From Sambucus nigra (taxonomy: Eukaryota > Streptophyta > Magnoliopsida > Dipsacales > Adoxaceae): a DNA stretch of 64,000 nt. The notes under the pieces were generated by a model. It did not search any database. It was given only the letters and a program-made list of their open reading frames with translations, and was not told the DNA's origin. Shown here piece by piece: positions 31,684 through 44,216 of the stretch. The stretch covers positions 695,809,757 to 695,873,756 of the forward strand of contig OX422209.1 in NCBI GenBank assembly GCA_949130495.1. Reading direction: 5' to 3'. A program made the translations under genes and the position numbers. Every line of letters starts with the position of its first letter. Positions within the stretch are counted from its first letter, which is position 1.

Positions 31684-34399
31684 TGATAAGCACCCAAAAT
31701 TGTACATTTTATACCCTGAATAGATGTATTTTAGTTGTTAATTCTTGAACATTTGGGTCTTATACGCTTAAATGTTCATCATGCAGTCTTAATTGCAGTT
31801 GCAGTGTCAAAACCTATATTTCAAGGCAACTTGCAATAAAATGGAGCTAATTCCCTCTCCCATAACCAAACTCCAGCCTAAACCTAGCCTAAATCATCAC
31901 ACAAGCATGTGTGTGTTTAGTTTGTGTATTTTTATATTTTTTAGATTTTTAGTTTGAGTCATCTTTATTTTTAGGATTTATTTTTGATTTATTTTGGATT
32001 TCTAGGTTTTATTTTCTATTTTTATTTTTATTAGTATAATTTTATTTTACTTTGATTTTGATTAGTTTTTATTTTATTAGGATTAGAAATTTTTAGGATT
32101 TCATTTATTTATTAGTTTTATTGAATTTTATTTTTTTAGGATTTTATTTTTTAGTTTTTAGTTTTTTTCTATTTTTTATTTTTATTTTTTATTTCTTTTT
32201 AGTTTCAAATTTTATTTGAGCCTTTGTTTTATTTTAGAATAGGATTTTATTTTTTAGGTTTTTATTTTATTTTATTAATTTTATTTTAGTTAATTAGTGT
32301 TATTTTAAGGGTCACAAATTAACACACACGCCTAATTAACCTACACAGACTCACACCCAATTACAACACACTCCCATACACCTAAACATTCCCTCACCCA
32401 CACTCATCCACCCTACACCTCACCACACCTTATCACCCCCAAGTCATCTTCTCCACCCAACCACTTTCTCTCTCCTACTCCATTAAAACACACAACACCC
32501 AAACCAAATCTCAACCCCCATAACCTCCTCACTTCCGACCACCTTCAACCGGCGAGCCCCCTACCGACGCCTCCGTCGGTGATCCCTCTGCACCTGATCC
32601 GTTGGTCGCGACCCAATCTAGCAACCCACCACCAAAATCCCATCGGTGATCCCTCTACACCTGACTCGTCCCCATGTTGTTCAAACCCACATCAACCCGG
32701 TCGAAAACCAACCAAACCCGTCCCGACCTCAAAACCGAATCCGGACACACTCTCGAAATTCGGCGACTCGACGCCGTCGCCTGAGCCTCGCGATCGACCA
32801 AGCCTCGACCCATCGCCGACCTCAACCCAAACCATCTTGAACTTTTTACCCATTTAAACCTAACCCATTTCTCATTTCAACCAAACAAAAAAATCGTGCC
32901 TGCATAAAACAAAAGCCAACCTGCTAAGACCAAAAACCAAAATAAAGTCCACATGTTTTTTTGCCACTTAAACCAATTTAATACATGTTTCCTATAATAC
33001 CCCCAACTACCACTTCTACCCTAATGCCCAAAATACCCCTCAAACTAAATCTCATTTTATCCTCACCACCACACTTCCCACATAACCTCACCTCGTACCC
33101 ATGCATATGTGTGCATACTTCCCTAGATACCCTCACCCAAATACCTTCCATATCCCATACACCCTTGTCCTCCCATTTTTACCCCCATGCTCCATGCCTA
33201 CTATCTAAAGGAGGGAAGACCCCATTTGAGGACTTATCATGAAATATAGAAGAGAATTCTAGAGAGAGTTAGAGATAGTTTAGTGTAGAAAATAAATTAG
33301 GATAAACACCATTTTGTAAATAGTTTTATTTTATTATTTTTATTTTTGTTAGATATTTGTGAGGTTAAATTTTGTAAGAGATTTAATTGAGTGATTATTC
33401 AATTGCAAATCACTTGGATGCTCAATTGGAGGGATGTAAATTTCAAATTAGAGTATTAGAGTCAATTAAATTCAAGAGATTGGTTTGATTGTTCTTATCT
33501 TTTCTCTTTTATATTAAATGCCTATTGATTATTTGATTATCATGCTTTATATTATGTTAGGCTAAATCCCCTTTCAAGGGGTGGGGAGAAACCCTTATTT
33601 GATGTTATTTTAGTTTGATTACTTGAAAATTCCCTTTGAATATTAATTTTGATCCCTCACCCTTAAATTTACGCCTCGAGAAAGGGTAAATGATTTCGAG
33701 AGAAAATCGAAATTCTAGTTATAATACTCATTTTAGATTCGAACTCGAGATAAGGGGTTTCTTAAGTGGTGTATTATTACTTTAATTTCAACTCTATTTC
33801 TATTTTCTAAGATTTACATAAATTTTAATTGATCGATCCTAGCGGGTGATTAATTAAAAGGAGTGTAGATCTATTTTCTAGAGTTGTGGAGTGTTAAACT
33901 TAATTTTCTAAAAGGTTGCTATTAAAATTGCATTTGCAACGAGAGTTGATTTGTAAGTTTGATATTAATTTGGGAGAATTCAATTAATTAATTAGAATAG
34001 CTAAAATTGTGGTATAATCCTACTCCTTGATTGTTTTCACAATTATTTACCTCATTTTATCTCTTATTTTAGTGTTATACTTTGTTTTCATTTTAGTAAA
34101 TTTTTAGTTAGTTGTTATCATCTCTCATTTAGTTTAGTTTAGTATTATTTCACCTCACCTCACCTACTTGTTTTAATATTTGAAAAATCTAAAAAAAATT
34201 AAAAAAAGCAAAAGCCCAAAAAAAGAAAATAAAAGTGAATTAAAATTGAATTTGTGTCTAGCTTACCCCATAGATGTGGATTGATACGCTTACTTACCTC
34301 TACACTTGAGATTGTTGTATTTTGTAGATATTTGAGGATTTTGATTAGAGGAGCTTTTCAAGAAATGACAAAAAATACACCGAAAAGTTCTTTCTATCA
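31684..34399 (+). repeat. 5' LTR of element C
   Basis: Starts TGATAAGCACC and ends TTTCTATCA. Contains a T-rich low-complexity part (about 31920-32290), a C-rich part (32330-33200) and a possible TATA element TATCTAAAG at 33202-33210. Small frames in the C-rich part (32579-32857, 32985-33242) also occur in the 3' LTR but look compositional. Confidence 0.9.
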
Positions 34400-34401
34400 A
34401 A

Positions 34402-34419
34402 TGGCATCGTTGCCATTCT
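34402..34419 (+). other. Primer-binding site of element C (decayed)
   Basis: TGGCATCGTTGCC begins two bases after the LTR and matches 11 of 13 bases of the tRNA-Asp complement; the following bases do not match. Confidence 0.6.
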
Positions 34420-35414
34420 TGGGAGCGTGAAGCACTCGGAGCGGATTCAATTTTGTAGTTCATTTATCTCCTATCTTTTGTTGCATTTTTGTACCATTTT
34501 TCTTTATTTTAGAAGGCTTGTATTAGGATTTTTATCATTGCTTGTATTGCGGTGCATAGAGACACCTTTATTTTATTTTTCATTTTAAAAAAATTATAAA
34601 TCGAAGACAAGCGTGATAGGGAAAACCGGACAAGGTAGAGAGAGGGCGTCCAAAAGCGAGAAATTATAAGCCTCTCTACCTTGAGTCGGTCGGACTCCCG
34701 GGGTCGACTAAGATTGGCGTAATCTCCCCCCGGTCGACTCAACAATTTCGGCACCCCACGGCCTAAAAATGGTGGGAGGTACATCTCTTATACCCTCGCG
34801 CCCTATTGTTAACGAGTTCATACCTTGTGTGCTCCTACGTGCTCTTGTTTGATTTAATTCTTGCATTTAAGTTTTGAATGGAATGAGAATTAAATTGACT
34901 AAGACCTACACCCGATCACTCACGAGAAGGGATTTTATCACCCGACTCACTCGCTTACCATTGTGTGCTACCCTAGCCATCACTAAATTTAAAATCAATT
35001 AACTAGGTAGCCCACTAGGAGAATAATTTTGCAAATGCGATCACTCAGAAAATTCCGTGAATTTTTATCGCCCGCGGACTTAATTAAAATTAGACTACCC
35101 CTTTCACTAAATTTAAAGATAAAAATTGGCTATGTGCTAGTTACGATTTCTCCTTGGCTTGCGTGTGTCCAATTAATTTTTCGGTAGTCGGTTTTAGTTA
35201 GTTCGTCCAAATTAAGAGTCCATATTTTTCCCCACTTTTTCTTTCCAAAAATCCAAAAATAGTTTCTTTCATTTTCGAAAAATTCAAAAATATTTTCTTC
35301 CTTTATTTTTCACAAGAATCCAAAAATATTTTCTTCCTTCATTTTTACAAAATCGAAAAATATTTTCTTTCCTTTTGAAAAAAATTTAAAAATCAAAAAA
35401 ATATTTCTCTCCTC
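34420..35414 (+). other. Long leader of element C
   Basis: About 1 kb with no credible frame. A strong stem-loop lies at 34698-34733: CCGGGG (34698-34703) with CCCCGG (34728-34733), enclosing AGATT-GGCGT-AATCT (34711-34725). Its place between primer site and gag start is where packaging signals usually lie, so it is a candidate; that is inference. The end of the leader is a repeat of AAATCCAAAAATATTTTCTT-like units (35240-35400). Confidence 0.5.
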
Positions 35415-36437
35415 ATGGCCGAAGAACGTCCTTTACGGGACTACTTTGGTCATTTTCCATTGACACGTGACACGTGTGAGAGTGATCCCGAGCCATCTCT
35501 TTATGATATTTTTAGTGGTTTCACCTCTCTCACGAGTACCGTAGATACTCTTGACCCATCTATGCACTCACTTCCTATTCCATCACCCTCGGTGTCAAGT
35601 GTCTACGTGTCTCATACTTTGTTGTGCACCCATTGTTATTATGCCGATCACATGTCCAATGAGTGCCCTTACATTTCATATCCACGTGAACCCACCGTGG
35701 AACATTTGCATCCATATGACACTGTTTCGGAACCCACCTAAGCCTACTATCCCGATACACCCAATCCTGAGTTGTGTGAGTACCCTAGTTATTCGTGGAG
35801 GCCTGATCACCCTTTCACGCAATTTGAATCCCAACCCGATGTTGTGGATCCTCACACGTTCCAACAGTCGTCATGGAAACCTTGTGCACCCGTTCACAAT
35901 CAGTTCCCTCACTACGCACCCCATGAGTATCAACCATTTGTCCATCACGAAAGAGATCCTTTCGTGTATGGTGAACTTGGACCCACTCCCCACACTTCAT
36001 TTGAGTATTCTTCGTATAATCATGATAGTAGCGAGTTGTGTCCACCTCAACCACTGCCACCACCCGTTACTCCACCACCACCTCCATCCACATCCTCTCT
36101 CGAAAGCCTCTTGCAAAAGTTTATACTAGAGCAAGAGCAAGCCACTCAAATCCAAAATGAAGCCCTCCAACGGCTTGAACAACGATTAAATGAATTTGAG
36201 TGTGGGAGAGAGTCGGACATTCCTATGGCTCCACCCATCGTTGCAATCGAGTGTGATGATGATGTGTCCTCATGTGACACGTATTTTGAGTGTGACCAAC
36301 CCTACCGCCCCGAGAATCTCAAAGTTGAGAACATTCTATGGTCCGGGTCCCAAGTCGATAATTGTGTTGACTTACCTTTCGAGAGTGAGCCTGATCCAGT
36401 CCCACCATGCCCCACTTTGAGGTTACCACTCCCGTGA
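35415..36437 (+). pseudogene. Gag-like protein of element C, without capsid domain
   Basis: Starts MAEERPLRDYF, a gag-like opening, and within 90 residues reaches a zinc knuckle CTHCYYADHMSNEC (C-x2-C-x4-H-x4-C). A TAA at 35739-35741 interrupts, then the same frame continues through a Pro/His/Tyr-rich linker. A coiled-coil-like stretch (LLQKFILEQEQATQ, LQRLEQRLNEFE) comes next, and the frame ends TGA at 36435-36437. Families A and B have, in this order, capsid, zinc knuckle, Pro-rich linker and helical stretch; here the capsid domain is missing while the later parts remain. It might bind RNA through the knuckle but should not form particles alone. It is one stop from being open and overlaps the next frame. 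Confidence 0.6.
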
Positions 36438-37078
36438 TATCCAAAAATATGTCTGAGTCTACACCTATCGAGCTTCACCCTTGTGTTCCCAAGGAATCAA
36501 TTTATTATAGGTTAGCTCCGGCTACGAGTTCTCACCATTTTCCCGAAATGGAATCCGTGTTAGTTCCTAACTATCCAGATATGGATCATGTCCCACCATG
36601 CATGGCTCCCTTTGAGCTCGATATTTCTAGTGATTCCTCTATCTCTGATCTTGGTGCCTCGTCTTACCCACCCACCGTATTCACCGATGATACTCTTATG
36701 GAGCATTTGACCACTCCCTCTTTCGAAACCACACTCCCTTGTGAGTATTCCTTTACTACTTTCAATGACTGTGTGTCTCCCACATTTGAGTTGGACCATC
36801 TTCCTCCACCCTTTGTTCCCCCCGACCCACCCATTATCCCTTCCACTCTACCACCTGGTTTGGATCTTGATTTTACACAGTTCATGTTTCCATCTATATT
36901 TCTAGATCCTCACTTGAAACCATCCTCCACCATCTACGAGAGTATTCGTGGTGATACTCTCCACTCCATGATGCCGAGCTTGTTATTTTATGCCCACCAC
37001 TCTCTTGTGGTGTTGATTTTTCTTCTCGACAGCTCCCTGGTGTGTCACGTCGCAAACATTTTCATCGGCCATTCATAG
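36407..37078 (+). CDS. Second frame of element C, Pro/Ser/Asp-rich
   Basis: 223 codons, starting MPHFEVTTPVI and overlapping the end of the previous frame by 31 bases in another phase. Rich in Pro, Ser, Thr and acidic residues (DISSDSSISDLG, LPPPFVPPDPPIIPS), with a hydrophobic end. No protease, reverse transcriptase or integrase motif. It may be the continuation of the gag-like protein after a frameshift, comparable in place to the tail of family A, but I see no residue-level match. Confidence 0.4.
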   Translation: MPHFEVTTPVISKNMSESTPIELHPCVPKESIYYRLAPATSSHHFPEMESVLVPNYPDMDHVPPCMAPFELDISSDSSISDLGASSYPPTVFTDDTLMEHLTTPSFETTLPCEYSFTTFNDCVSPTFELDHLPPPFVPPDPPIIPSTLPPGLDLDFTQFMFPSIFLDPHLKPSSTIYESIRGDTLHSMMPSLLFYAHHSLVVLIFLLDSSLVCHVANIFIGHS

Positions 37079-39334
37079 ACCGGTCGTGTCATTTTTATGA
37101 GGCCCATCCCATTCCACTTATAAAACCATTTTTTCTCCCTCAATAACTTGAGCACTATGCTTATAGGGACCTAGTTGCCCTCACCTTTAAGCTCAACAAG
37201 GCCCGTGGTCGATACCTATTCCCCATTTCCACCTTCACTTTTACCATTTATCCCACCCACCCATGGTCCATCGATGTTTTACATCGCGTGATGCATTTTT
37301 CTATACAAGTGCATTGACCACTTTTAGCATCTATCCAACAAGGCTGATGCTTCAGTCTTATTTGGGGGTGATTCTCATCACCAAATTTTTCTACCGCCTC
37401 GTGCTTTCATAGATCTTATCTTTAGGGTGAGATTCCATCGGTCTGGCTGAAGACATTAAACTTAGCGCTATCGGGAGGTAGCCCGCGTTTCTTGTACTAG
37501 TCTCATCCTGTTTGGGGGTGCTGTTTCTCACCACACAATTCTTTATGATGCTTATAGATTTGTACATATTTTTCTATCTCACTCATTTATACAGGATTCA
37601 TCTTCGCCTCACATGTCCATTTCGTTAACGGTCGATTCTGGTAATATCTTTCCTACCTTATGCTCTCAATTTTAAAAATCATTTTACTTAACATCGAGGA
37701 CGATGTTCCTTTTTGTTTGGGGGTGGGGAATTTTATCAAAATTGTACCTCTTTTGAAACTTTTTAATTTTTGAACCTGATTTTTAAAATTTTTGTGCAGT
37801 TTCTTTCATCTCGTTCATTGATGTGAATTTTCAATCATCCATCTTTTTAAGTCTAGGAATCAATCTAGAGAATATTTTTTCTAAATAGCTTATGTAATAT
37901 GTAACAAGGCATTTTTCACCATGAATTTCTAGACTCAACAAAATTTGCACACTTATCACGTCAATGCGGTTTAGAGTTGAGGAGTATTACAATTCCCAAG
38001 AGAACCTTAAGGATCACTAGTAGAGACTTTAGCCCGTGAGATTTGTGCCTTTCACCCTTTTTGAGTGTTTTATGCAATCTCCGAGGAACGAGTTGATTCA
38101 ACTTCCTTTGGGTCCGCACTTAAATTGTTGTATGATCTCATTATTCTTCACTAAATTTTGGCTTGATCATTGAGAATGACATCACTTTCGAGTTGTAAGA
38201 AATACGTGTCTTGAAATTTGTCCCGATCACTAGGATTTTAATCCATACACCTACCACTTTTCCCCCATATCACATTCTCATTCACGTCACCCATATTCCC
38301 ATTTATTCCCCTCATCATCCATAAACATTCCCCACTCCATTCATATATCATTCATCATCATTTTTGAGAAAAAAAGTGTTGATTCCAAATGTTAAATGTT
38401 TTCATTGTTGGTTTGAAAAGAGAGAGGAAAAAAAAAGAAAAACAGCAAATTAGAAAGAAAAAAGAAAAGAAAAGAAAGAGAGTTTGTAGTTAGTAGTTGG
38501 TTTTGAAATAAAGACATTGTGCCTAAAGTGTATACACTCTTCTATCGCATCCATTTTTCATCTATTTCACGTCGCATATTCCTCACTCATCCATCACCAT
38601 TGTATCATATCCTACTTCACCTCATACCATATTTCCCATTTCATTTTCCCCTCACCCATTAACATCCATTTTCCCCTAGGTTTTCGGGCAAATGAAAGTC
38701 AACGTGGTGAATAACTCGACGTTCTCACTATAGTGATTAGCATTCTTTCATGAGATAAATTTTCTTTCTAAATGTACGTTCTTTCTTAAATGTGTGTGAG
38801 ACCTTTGCACTTGATTACATTTACTCACCCCCTCACACACAAGAGCGATACACTAACCCTAATCTCGAGAGTTCGTTTTTGAGAGCTATATCTAGTGAGA
38901 TTTAAAGTTGGAGCGTTGATTTCGATAAGGCAATCTAGGAATTACTCTTGTGATATTGACCCGTTTTGACTGATTCACACTACACACGTTGAGTTCTAGG
39001 AAGGATGTGCCTTGAGTATTTACTTAGCTAATTTTTTTATAAAATCTAGCTTGTATTTCTGAAATCATTTATCTCATGATGGATTTTGCGATTATTCTAT
39101 GTCTAATAAGAGATAGGCTGCCATTTGCAAATAAGAATTTTGTGGGTATATTCCCTGCAAACCCTCACGAGACACAACTCGTCTTGTAGGGCAACCTATA
39201 GGTTTAAAGGCTTGCTGCACATGCTGAGTGCAATCGCAAGTGACTGCGAAAGTGGTACACTTTTGGTTACTTATCTTTCTCTTTCTCTCTATCTTATTGC
39301 TCGATGACTAGCAACGCTCTGTTTGGGGGTGGTG
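37079..39334 (+). other. 3' untranslated region of element C
   Basis: 2.26 kb without a gene. Four TTTGGGGGTG tracts occur at 37361-37370, 37511-37520, 37716-37725 and 39322-39331; only the last adjoins the LTR. The third follows GAGGACGATG, like the internal tract of A and B. At about 37460-37490 GCGCTATCGGGAGGTAGCCC can fold (CGGG with CCCG), a motif I recall following pol in other plant elements. The conserved hairpin segment is at 39135-39255. Confidence 0.65.
39135..39255 (+). other. Conserved hairpin segment before the 3' LTR, element C
   Basis: GTAGG (39186-39190) with CCTAT (39195-39199) around GCAA, again a GNRA-type loop; the outer pair is G-T instead of C-G. TGCAC (39216-39220) pairs with GTGCA (39228-39232) around ATGCTGA; the loop-closing pair is C-G where A and B have T-A. 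ACGAG-ACACAA-CTCGT lies upstream. Confidence 0.7.
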
Positions 39335-42058
39335 TGATAAGCACCTAAAAGTGTACATTTTATACCCCGAATGGATGTATTATAGTTGCTAATTCTCAAC
39401 AATTTGGGTCTTATGCGCTTAAATGTTCATTATGCAGGCTTAATTGCAGTTGCGGTGTCAAAAGCTATATTTCAAGGCAACTTGCAGTAAAATGAAGCTA
39501 ATTTCCTCTTCTGTAACCAAACTCGAGCCTAAACCTAGCCCAAAGCATCACCCCAAGCCTCTGTGTGTTTAGTTTGTGTCATTTTATATTTTTTAGATTT
39601 TTAGTTTGAGTCATTTTTATTGTTAGGATTTATTTTTGATTTATTTAGGATTTCTAGGTTTTATTTTCTATTTTTATTTTTATTAGTATAATTTTATTTT
39701 ACTTTGATTTTCATTAGTTTTTATTTTATTAGGATTAGAAATTTTTAGGATTTCATTTATTTATTAGTTTTATTAAATTTTATTTTTTTTAGGATTTTAG
39801 TTTTTAGTTTAATAGTTTTCTATTTTTTAGTTTTCTATTTTTATTTTTTATTTCTTTCTAGTTTCAATTTTTATTTGAGTCTTTGTTTTATTTTAGAATA
39901 GGATTTTATTTTATTTTATTAATTTTATTTTAGTTAATTAGTGTTATTTTAAGGGTCACAAATTAACATACACACCTAATTAACCTGCACAGACTCACAT
40001 CCAATTCCCACACACTCCTATACACCTAAACACTCCCTCACCCACACTCATCCACCCTACACCTCACCACACCTTATCACCCCTAAGTCATCTTCTCCAC
40101 CCAACCATTTTCTCTCTCCTACTCCATTAAAACACACAACACCCAAACCAAACCTCAACCCCCATAACCTCCTCACCTCTGACCACCTCCAGCTGGCGAG
40201 CCCCCTGCCGACGCCGCCGTCAGTGATCCCTCTGCACCTGATCCGTCGGTTGCGACCCAATCCAGCAACCCACCTCCAAAATCCCGTCGGCGATCCCTCT
40301 GCACCTGCCCGTCCCCTTGTTGTTCAAACCCACATCAACCCAGTCGAAAACCAACCAAACCCGTCCCCACCTCAAAACCGAATCTGGACAGACCCTAGAA
40401 ATCCAGCGACCCAACGCCGTCGCCTGAGCCTCGCGATCCACCAAGCCTCGACCTATCGTTGACCTCAACCCAAACCGTCTGAACCTATTACCCATTTAAA
40501 CCAAACCCGTTTCTCATTTCAACCAAACAAAAAAATCGTGCCTGCATAAAACAAAAGTCAACCTCCTAAGACCAAAAACCAAAATAAAGTCCACATGTTT
40601 TTTTTGCCACTTAAACCAATTTAATCCATGTTTCCTATAATACCCCCAACTACCACTTCTACCCCAATTCCCAAAATACCCCTCAAACCAAATTTGATTT
40701 TATCCTCACCACCACACTTCCCACATGATCTCACCTCTTACCCATGCACATGTGTGCATAAGTCCCTAGATACCCTCACTCAAATACCTTCCATATCCTA
40801 TACACCCTTGTCCTCCCAGTTTTACCCCCATGCTCCATGCCTACTATTTAAAGGAGGGACGACCCCATTTGAGTACTTGTCATGAAATAGAGAAGATAAT
40901 TATAGAGAGAGTTAGAGATAGTTTAGTGTAGAAAATAAATTAGGATAAACACCATTTTGTAAATAGTTTTATTTTATTATTTTTATTTTTGTTATATATT
41001 TGTGAGGTTAAATTTTGTAAGAGATTTAATTGAGTGATTATTTAATTGCAAATTACTTGGATGCTCAATTGGAGGGATGTAAATTTCAAATTGGAGGATT
41101 AGAGTCAATTAAATTCAAGAGATTGGTTTGATTGTTCTTCTCTTTTATCTTTTATATTAAATGCCTATTGATTATTTGATTATCATGCTTTATATTATGT
41201 TAGGCTAAATCCCCTTTCAAAGGGTGGGGGGAAACCCTTATTTGATGTTATTTTAGTTTAATTAGTTTGATTACTTCAAAATTCCCTTTGAATATTAATT
41301 TTGATCCATCACCCTTAAATTTACGCCTCGAGAAAGGGTAAATGATTTTCAAGAGAAAATCAAAATTCTAGTTATAATACTCATTTTAGATTCGAACTAG
41401 AGATAGGGGTTTATTAAGTGGGGTATTATTACTTGAATTTGAACTTTATTTTTTTTAAGATTTAAATAAATTTTAATTGATCGATCCTAGCGGGTGATTA
41501 ATTAAAAGGAGTGTAGATCTATTTTCTAGAGTTATGGGGTGTTAAACTTAATTTTCTAAAAGGTTACTATTAAAATTACATTTGCAACGAGAGTTGATTT
41601 GTAAGTTTGATATTAATTTGGGAGAATTCAATTCATTAAATTAATTAATTAGAATAGCTAAAATTTGTGGTATAATCCCACTCCTTGATTGTTTTCACAA
41701 TTATTTACCTCATTTTATCTCTTATTTTAGTGTTATGCTTTGTTTTCATTTTAGTAACTTTTAAGTTAGTTGTTATCATCTCTCATTTAGTTTAGTTTAG
41801 TATTATTTCACCTCACCTCACCTACTTGTTTTAATATTTGAAAAAGCTAAAAAAAAAATTAGAAAAAACAAAAGCCCAAAAAAGAAAATAAAAGTGAATT
41901 ACAATTGAATTTGTGTCTAGCTTACCCCCTAGATGTGGATTGATACCCTTACTTACCTCTACACTTGAGATTGTTTTATTTTGTAGGTATTTGAGGATTT
42001 TGATTAGAGGATATTTTCAAGAAACGACGAAAAATACACCGAAAAGTTATTTCCATCA
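39335..42058 (+). repeat. 3' LTR of element C
   Basis: 2,724 bp, starts TGATAAGCACC and ends TTTCCATCA, followed by GATAA. Possible TATA element TATTTAAAG at 40845-40853, at the same place as in the 5' LTR. Confidence 0.9.
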
Positions 42059-42124
42059 GATAAATCGAAACAAAACGGAGTGAAACTCTCTCTAGAAAAC
42101 CCCCACCAAAACAGCCCTGTTTCC

Positions 42125-42260
42125 GAATCAATTCGGGCCCAATCCGAATCGATTCGGCCCAGCGAATCGATTCGGCCTCCCAGGCGAATCGATTCGGGTC
42201 AAAAGACCTGTCCAGCTGGAACATTCTGAATCGATTCGGGTTGGGACCGAATCGATTCGA
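42125..42260. repeat. Cluster of GAATCGATTC palindromes
   Basis: Six near-identical units (one reads GAATCAATTC) within 136 bp, in the part of the family-R LTR that follows element C. The R copy at 61525 has GATCGATCGATC runs in the corresponding place. Confidence 0.8.
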
Positions 42261-42990
42261 CCTGTTCAGCAACTACGGAAATGGCAATTTTTCTCCCAAA
42301 TCCAAAATTCCAAAAATCATATTTATCATCTTCTCTTCATTTGTCTTCAACCCAAACATATATATAACGTCAAAACTCAGTATCTAACTCAACCCAACTA
42401 ATTTACAACCTCAAATTCATTTCATACACACCAAATGTAAGATTTTACCTAAAATCTAGGTTTTAACAATTTATCCCAAAAACCCATAAATTTATCCACA
42501 AATCATTATATAAATGACACACAACAATTATTTAGCAAGTTTCATCACTTGCCTCAAATTTGTAGAGGTTGAATCGCCCTCGAAATCACAGATTGGCCGG
42601 AATTCCCAAACTTTTCTCTCTTTCTCTTCTTTTTTTCTTCTTCTCTCTCTTTCTCTCTAATGAGATTTAATCTCTCGTAGGCTTAATAAGCCTTATCTCC
42701 CAAAATACACAACTTTAAATGATAATACACACTTTAAATGACTCGGTCACTCTAATTCGAGCCAAACGAACTTAAAATATTTCAGAACCCAAATAAGCCC
42801 CAAGTACAGTCATTTTGACTATATCGACCCTTCCGGAAACAATCGCACCCTCAGAATCATCATTCGAATCACTTTCTAACATCTTCAAATTTTGACCTCA
42901 AATGCCAATTTAATTTATTATTTAATTAAATTAGTATTTATTTCTCCCAAAATATATAAATTATTGTCCCTAAAATCTCGGGTTGTTACA

Positions 42991-44216
42991 CTCTGCTAGT
43001 ACTTCACAGTAAGTATTTACAAATGGTATGTAAATCTCTTAAAATATCTATTCAAATATGACCGTCGTTAACGGGTTGAAATCAAATAAATATATAAACA
43101 TATCGAACCAACACTCTCATAGTACATTTACAACCCTCATTAACGGGGTAAATCAACATAACATACACAACCCTTATTAGCAGGTTAAGATAATTCACAT
43201 ACATTTCGACCCAACTCTACTTATCACACTAATCATCTCCATTTATAAAAAAGATATAACACATTTATAACCTTATACTCATATCATAATACATTAACCT
43301 TAACCTTTCGAGTTCCCGAATCTAGGCAATTTCTATTCAATAACCCTAGATTTATTCAACCACAAGATTCAATTTCTATTCAAGAACCCTAGATCTATCC
43401 AATTCTATAATTTTTCATGGACTGATTCAATTAAACATAGGGTTTTTATATAATTCTCAATATAAAACATATTCAAATCATTATTTATTAGTTTTAATCC
43501 AAGTTCATGAAGAAATCAATCATTATAAAGGGAAAATTGACCAAATTAATATCTAGATTAGGTTATATATGACAATTAACTAATTATTTGTCTAAAATCA
43601 AATTTACAACATAAGTTGATTTAGATTTCAAATTAATAGATACAATATTGACACACATGCAATCATAATTATATTATATATAAAGTTGCCTCATGATTTA
43701 TGGAGAAAACCAAGGCAAATCTCGTAAATTTCATCTTCTCTTCATGCTCCTTCTCTCTAGTCCCTCAAGTCCTATCCAATTGTGTTTTATGAGAAATGAG
43801 ATCCCTAATAGTCCCTCAAACCCCTTTAATCTCAAAATTGAATTTGGGCGCCAAATGAGCCTCACCTAAAAGAGTACAAAAATAACTCCAAATGATTTAA
43901 AACCTTACTCGAGCTTTATACTAACCCAATAGGCCTTTAAACCGCTGGTTTAAACTATAAACATACATTCTATGCATCCAAAAAGACAATTACCAAATAT
44001 ACCCAAAATAAATAACAAACAACTCAGTTATTTAACAATTACTCGATACGAGTCAAAATATTAATTAATGAATTACCGTGTCTTAAATCTGACTTCAAAA
44101 ATAAATTAATTAACACAAGAAATGTAAATAGTGACATCTCATATCACGATCAAGCACACGCAATTGATTTTCACAAATTTTCATAATTAAATAATATGCA
44201 TAATAGGGGTATTACA
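42991..44216. other. Unassigned sequence, possible LTR end
   Basis: AT-rich, no gene. It contains three related AACCCT-TTA-GGTTA-type stretches near 43130-43190. The sequence GGGGTATTACA ending at 44216 looks like the end of an LTR that starts TGTAATACCC, but I did not find that start. It continues 28330-28954 across the solo LTR insertion. Confidence 0.3.

Larger units (their letters stand above)
31684..42058 (+). mobile_element. Athila-like non-autonomous element C
   Basis: 10,375 bp with LTRs of 2,716 and 2,724 bp and a perfect 5-bp target duplication GATAA (31679-31683 and 42059-42063). Inserted in the family-R solo LTR. The internal region is 4.9 kb: primer site, ~1-kb leader, a gag-like frame with a zinc knuckle but no capsid domain, no protease or pol, four TTTGGGGGTG tracts and the conserved hairpin segment before the 3' LTR. 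The LTRs differ visibly from each other (around ten changes in the first hundred bases), so it is older than element B. Confidence 0.9.

Noticed and set aside
32579..33242. Pro/Thr/Ser-rich frames in the LTR of element C
   Set aside because: C-rich sequence bias; frames differ between the two LTRs and lack any motif.
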